A DNA stretch of 64,000 nucleotides from Allantophomopsis cytisporea (Eukaryota > Ascomycota > Leotiomycetes > Phacidiales > Phacidiaceae), in the NCBI GenBank assembly GCA_024752435.1, contig CP103021.1, positions 62,001 to 126,000 of the forward strand, in the 5' to 3' direction. Below the pieces are notes generated by a model. It was given only the letters and a program-made list of their open reading frames with translations. It had not been told where the DNA came from and made no database searches. A program made the position numbers and the translations under genes. The stretch's first letter is position 1, and the number at the start of each line of letters is the position of its first letter. Shown one piece after another: positions 59,246-64,000 of this stretch.

Positions 59246-62200
59246 GCGTACAAAAGAACAAATCATATTTGAAGTTCTCTTCAAAAGGAAGGTAAACTCA
59301 AATTTTGACACATCATGTTTGGGGAGTCAAATGGCGCTTCCTTGGAGATGTGATCATAGCCATAGCCATAGCCATATAAATTACATTCCAGAACCGTCTC
59401 ATCTAAGTACCTCTTTCAAGTGCTCTCCTTCAACGTCACCGCGAGCCTGCCTACCAAATACAAGATTACCTAGTAAACATTAATGTGAAATATACGATGG
59501 AATATCCGACGTATTTGCCTGTGATCGATACACCAATATGTATGTATATATACTGGTTTACATATAAAACAAGCCTTCCCCCGACTCCCATTCACCTTAC
59601 AACGAGGCCCTTTCCAGTCATGGGACCGGAGGGATCTCCGCCTCCGCAAGCCCCAACGATCGCCTCGATTCACAAAGTTCCTAAGTACGGCAAAAGGTTT
59701 ACGGCGAAGGAAACTTTCACTCCGTCCATCGGTCACCTCGCATCGCCTCGCCACCATTGAGGTCGCTCGCTGTGTGCTAGCGGCACGCTTTGGCAAACTG
59801 TGCCGTGCTCGACATACTTATGTTCTCGTCCTGCTGTTTTTCCTGTGTCCAGCAGCGAGCGGTCGGAGGTGACGGCGTCTGTATTGAACGATGGCTCGGC
59901 GTACTGGCCATTTGCGACGCCGGGGTCTGGAGATGGGATGCTGGGTTTTGCTATGATTAGATTTTGCCGCTTGACGCCCTTCGTTTTGGTGTATTTTCTT
60001 CATTTTAGTATTCTTTAGTCTTTTTGCTACGGGTTTTGTGGCAATGCTTTGATAGTTGGATTTGTACTGCGATTGAAGGGTCGGAAAATCATTTTGTTGA
60101 GAATTATTCGGTATGTCTTGTGTGAGTTACAACGCATACGTGGGATAGGAGAATACCTAGATCAGATCTCAATGCAGATAAACCCAGACGCTAATTAACC
60201 TTCTCTAGGTTTCAGTTCACTGGCGTGCTGAATCATTGCGATTCTATCCATATGCAAACAGATGATTGTTACTGTTTCGTTATCCAAGAAACTATCATAC
60301 TCTCTGATTCTAGTGATAACAAGCCGGCACCCGGCAGGGTAGCACTTCTGCTTAGCAGTCTGGAGAAGCACTTGGGCTTGATTCTCTTTCTGATGACGAA
60401 TCCGGCGCGCGTGTCCGCGGAAGAGCTAGATCCATAGAGGGGCCCTCCATATCGAACTTTGTTCTCGATTGAAGCTCCAACAGGATCCACGCTGTACTTA
60501 CACAGTACACACCGTGTCTATTCACTGCCTCATTTCTACGTAGTAAATGGGCTTTGGGCACTCAGTGCCACCCTCTTCGATGATTACTTGAGGAGATGGG
60601 AGATACCGTTGATATGTGACAGTGTTGAATGAATGCAGTGCGGTGGTGCGGACGTCGTAGCGTGTGGCTACAACTTCGGCTTCTCCCCACGTGGTTTATT
60701 TTGTGTTTCTTGTCTCTTTTTTCCGGTGCACTAGTGCAAGAACTGAGTCTGGAACTTGGAGAACGTATGGGCCATACGCAACATATGCAGCTTTGAGCGG
60801 GTGCGTCTCCAGCTTTAAACTGATGATGAACAATCCAGTACCTTGAGCTAAAAATGCTGCGCACTGCCCTCCTTACTTCATGCTACTTACAGTCAGAGCA
60901 TTGCATAAGTACTCCTACTATAACGCTTTCACGTCTCTGCTCGAGAATATGCTCGTCCACAGAAGAGTGGCGCGTATGTCGTTTGATACGTATGGACTGT
61001 GGGGATAGAATATGTGGGAGGTGGAGCGAGAGTGAGGTCATTGAAGCAGCATCGTGACATTTCTTACCGAAGAAGAGCCTGAATCCTTGACGGTCTCTCC
61101 TATTCCCGTCATCGTGCGGCATCATTTACCGTATCTCGCATATGGAGGATGTGGTTATCGGTAGATATCATTGCAGTTTTTATGGGGTACGGGGTAGTAC
61201 GGGGTATGGGGCTTCCAGGGGCAGGGGGTAGGTGAAGAGGAAGGGAAATAAATATGGAGCAAAAATTCTGGGGTTCTCCATCCGGGAATTCATATCTTGA
61301 TTCACCTTGTCTGCCAGCTGCGGCTAGTGCGCGTTATGAGGTCGAAGTAAGGGATGATAATGTGCGCTGACGTTCCTGAAGCCGGGCGAGTTTCTGAATA
61401 GCGTGGCGTTGCGGAACAGACCCGGATTACCAAGAGCTGAGTGAGAAACACAGAAAGAAAGAAAGAAAATTATGGATATGGGCGTAAATTGTCGCCGATT
61501 TCCAACAATCCCCGGTCTTCGGTTTTGATATTCTGTATTGTACTTACAGTACTGCGTATGTTGACAGTTACCGTACGGCTTGCTCGGCTACACAGGGAAT
61601 AAGGTCGTGAATAGTTTGGTCGAGCCGCATGCGGATGCTTGCTCTGTTGGAGGGTTAATGTACGCCTGATCACTTGGCAAAACAGATGTGTTGTATTGAT
61701 ACTTTTGCTAATGGAATACCGTTTGATCCAAACGAAATACAGAGGACTTGTGCTGTATTTTGTCTCTTCCACATAAAACAGGCAAGGATTCTAAACACAC
61801 GGGGAATTTCTTCACTTCAGAATAAGCACGATGGGTTGTGGCAGGCACAAATAGTATGAAGATCTGGGGCCGGCTTGATATTATCAGTGAGGTTAATATT
61901 TCCTGGGGATCCGGGGTATTCTGGGGGGAAATTTCCCTCTTCTGGTGGTGACAGGAATCTGGGGAAGAAAAAGCTCGTGCGTGATTTCTGCACAACAGTA
62001 AATTTCCTGGCTTTTTTGCTTGCTCGCTCGGTCACTCATCTCCGGGATACGTACGCCTCTAGCTGTCTTGTGTGTTTTTTCCCCCTAAGGCTTGCGGCTT
62101 TGAAAGGGGCAGGTCATGCGCGTCAGATTGGAAGGATTAACAGGACCGTTTCAAGCAAACATGTGGATTTCTCCGTCAAGGACTCCAAGGGAAGGTGATC

Positions 62201-64000
62201 CGAAGATGCCGTCCCTGAAAATTCGATTGCCAAATCAACGGTGCAGACTGTTTCTGCTGTAAGAAAGGCTCGGGAAAGAGTTCTGTTGTGAGTGGGACCA
62301 ATCAAAGGACATGGCGAAAGGTCCTGGTGATGTTGAATAACGGAGATATCCCATGTCCAATCACAAATATCCTCGAGATATGACATCCGTCTGGTTTGGA
62401 ATTATTGTATCTAATCCTCACACGTGAGTGATTTGGTCTTCTTCCCGGGATCTTCTTTGAAAGAACATGTGCAACGCAAGGCCAAGGGCAAGGACGGTAT
62501 GGAATTTTAAAATTGAGGCAACGGCAACTTTCTTTTGTCCTTTTCTTTAGCAAACGATATGCAGGTTTGTGGCTGTTGAAAAGTGTGGGGAAACAGGCTT
62601 GTGTATTGGTCCAGATTTCTGTCGTGCCGTCAAAGAGTAGCGCCTCTTCCAGCGCGTAAGGGAAACAAATAAGGGTCAGCTCTTGTTCATGCATCAGTAG
62701 AAAATGCTGGGGGAGGCTAGTGACAGATTAGTGGAGCGGAAGTGCGATTGTTTTACGAGTAGAGAGAGGGTTATGCAGGGTGTTGGCACATCTTGACCCT
62801 GCTCATACTGTACAGAGAGTACTGTACATACGCGCATGGGAGCTTACTGAGGTGCATCTCTGATCGTGATGACAAAAGTGCTTGCCATGCTTGCTAACGA
62901 TTTTGAGCAAGAGTTGCATACGGACTTTCTCCATGATCCGTGCCTGATGCGCAATAATGGGGCTTGCTGTGGTGTCCGTTCCAAAACATGCAATTTCTGG
63001 ATAAGAAGCTGTTACCGGCTATGGTAAGGATATTTCACAGCTGAGGATAGGAGTAGATGAGCAACACGCATCCATACTGCCCATAACTAAAGAGCATAGA
63101 AGTCAGTATTGCGTAGTGATCCATACTACAATTAAGAAGAGAACACGATGGGATGGATGGTATGTCATTTTTATGAGCCAAGTGGTGAAGGAGGGTGAGT
63201 AGTGCACAAGAGTGGATCCTAATTGGTAGAGGATGGGAGACGTACAATATATGTATGAATCTTTCCATAAATCATTCGGATACACATTAGAAAAACGTCT
63301 GTTCGATGTCATACCTCGTAGAGAGAGTCAATCTTCGATTGAAAGAATACAACTGCTATGTAGTATACCAACAAGAAGCCTGAAGCATACCGAAGGCGAA
63401 GAGTTGTTAAGCAGACACATCCGTCGTATGAACGAACGTCTGGAGGTAGGCTAAACTATGAATAAAGAGTAAGCATGATGTTTACCATGGCCTTGATTTC
63501 TGGGGGCTGCACATACATTCATTGTACACCTTGCAAGAAGCGCATATCTTGATGCTAGAAGTGCTAGGAGTGACCCGGCTTCGTACGGATAGCCTGTACA
63601 CCTGACTTCATGTAGGACGACTTTGTTAGAAAGTTTTCAAAGGTCGGGTGTGTGAGCTTACATGGGAATGGTATAGTTCGGCATCCCACAAAACCAGCAT
63701 CGGAGTTCTGCTTGCTTTGGGGAATACTGCGACGGAACCGTCAGACCCGACACACTCAAGGCTCCATATTTCCCCCAAATGTTCGAGGTCAGCGCGACGT
63801 CTTGAATATCGCACGGATCAGAAACCCAGTTGAACATTGTTGATGGATAGGAGCAGTAGCAGGGCTCAGTTGTTTGCACAGAGCCAAAGATACCTGGCAA
63901 TCACTGGAAACCTCTTTCATTGGTAATTAGTATGGTAGAAATGGACTGGGTGAGTTAAGGAGGAAAAGAGTGGGAAGACAGCCAGCCACGAAGCCGGCAA
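59246..64000. other. Gene-free right flank, 4.75 kb
   Basis: No ORF on either strand shows a recognisable family, and candidate frames are short and overlapping. Visible structures are three ATAGCC hexamers near 59353-59372, a G-rich cluster at 61184-61228 listed separately, a GAAA run at 61455-61468, and G-rich patches at 61903-61968. A frame on the minus strand at 63626-63814 looks mildly protein-like but has no start or splice context I can defend. The region may hold long UTRs or non-coding RNAs. Confidence 0.5.
61184..61228 (+). other. G-quadruplex-type G-tract cluster
   Basis: Six runs of four or five G in 45 bp: 61184-61187, 61191-61194, 61201-61204, 61208-61211, 61218-61221 and 61224-61228, with loops of 2-6 nt. 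The first four already meet the usual G4 pattern with four-tetrad potential. Confidence 0.8.

Noticed and set aside
63626..63814. Mildly protein-like minus-strand frame near the right edge
   Set aside because: No start codon context, splice partner or family resemblance could be defended within the window.
1..64000. CRISPR arrays, prophage or bacterial operon structure
   Set aside because: None is present; the intron-rich genes are eukaryotic, and the repeats seen are simple microsatellites.

Overview
The window is nuclear DNA of a filamentous ascomycete (Pezizomycotina). The genes have many short introns of about 45-60 nt with GTANGT-type donors and CTAAC/CTAAT-like branch sites, the coding regions are of moderate GC, and the repertoire is typical of moulds: a LaeA-type methyltransferase, an S53 sedolisin, a PLAC8 protein and a Bre4-like DUF2421 transporter. 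From memory the protein set fits Leotiomycetes (Botrytis/Sclerotinia relatives), but I could not test this. I see no bacterial, viral or CRISPR features, no tRNA or rRNA gene, and no intact transposon.

Layout. 1-3.4 kb is gene-poor with one weak two-exon candidate. 3.4-11.9 kb holds a CAP10-like GT90 glycosyltransferase (-), mitochondrial ribosomal protein uL15m (+), a LaeA-like methyltransferase (+) and sorting nexin MVP1 (+). 12.4-14.4 kb is DCN1, whose second intron is about 1 kb and contains a separate 141-codon ORF. 15.2-24.3 kb holds a small orphan protein, a 717-residue coiled-coil/zinc-finger protein and a 1081-residue membrane protein. 25.7-29 kb holds an unknown fungal protein converging on an OHCU-decarboxylase-like gene, which shares a 225-bp divergent promoter with PRP19. 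30-37.8 kb holds a RING protein with two SUMO-interacting motifs, a SET-domain protein and a BOR1/SLC4 transporter. 37.8-40 kb is AT-rich with no gene. 40-48.3 kb holds a sedolisin, SPG1/TEM1 (-), glycine cleavage H protein and porphobilinogen deaminase (-). 50-59.2 kb holds a PLAC8 protein with a repeated His/Cys motif (-), an acidic mitochondrial protein (-) and CAND1 (+). 59.2-64 kb has no gene I can support.

Most genes are housekeeping. There is no biosynthetic cluster. Several belong to ubiquitin-type pathways: DCN1 (neddylation ligase), CAND1 (cullin exchange factor), PRP19 (U-box ligase) and the SIM-RING protein. I rebuilt splice sites by eye from GT-AG consensus, reading frame and family knowledge. 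The least certain points are the first exon of the SET protein, the last exon of the acidic mitochondrial protein, the long intron of the sedolisin and the first intron of the GT90 gene.
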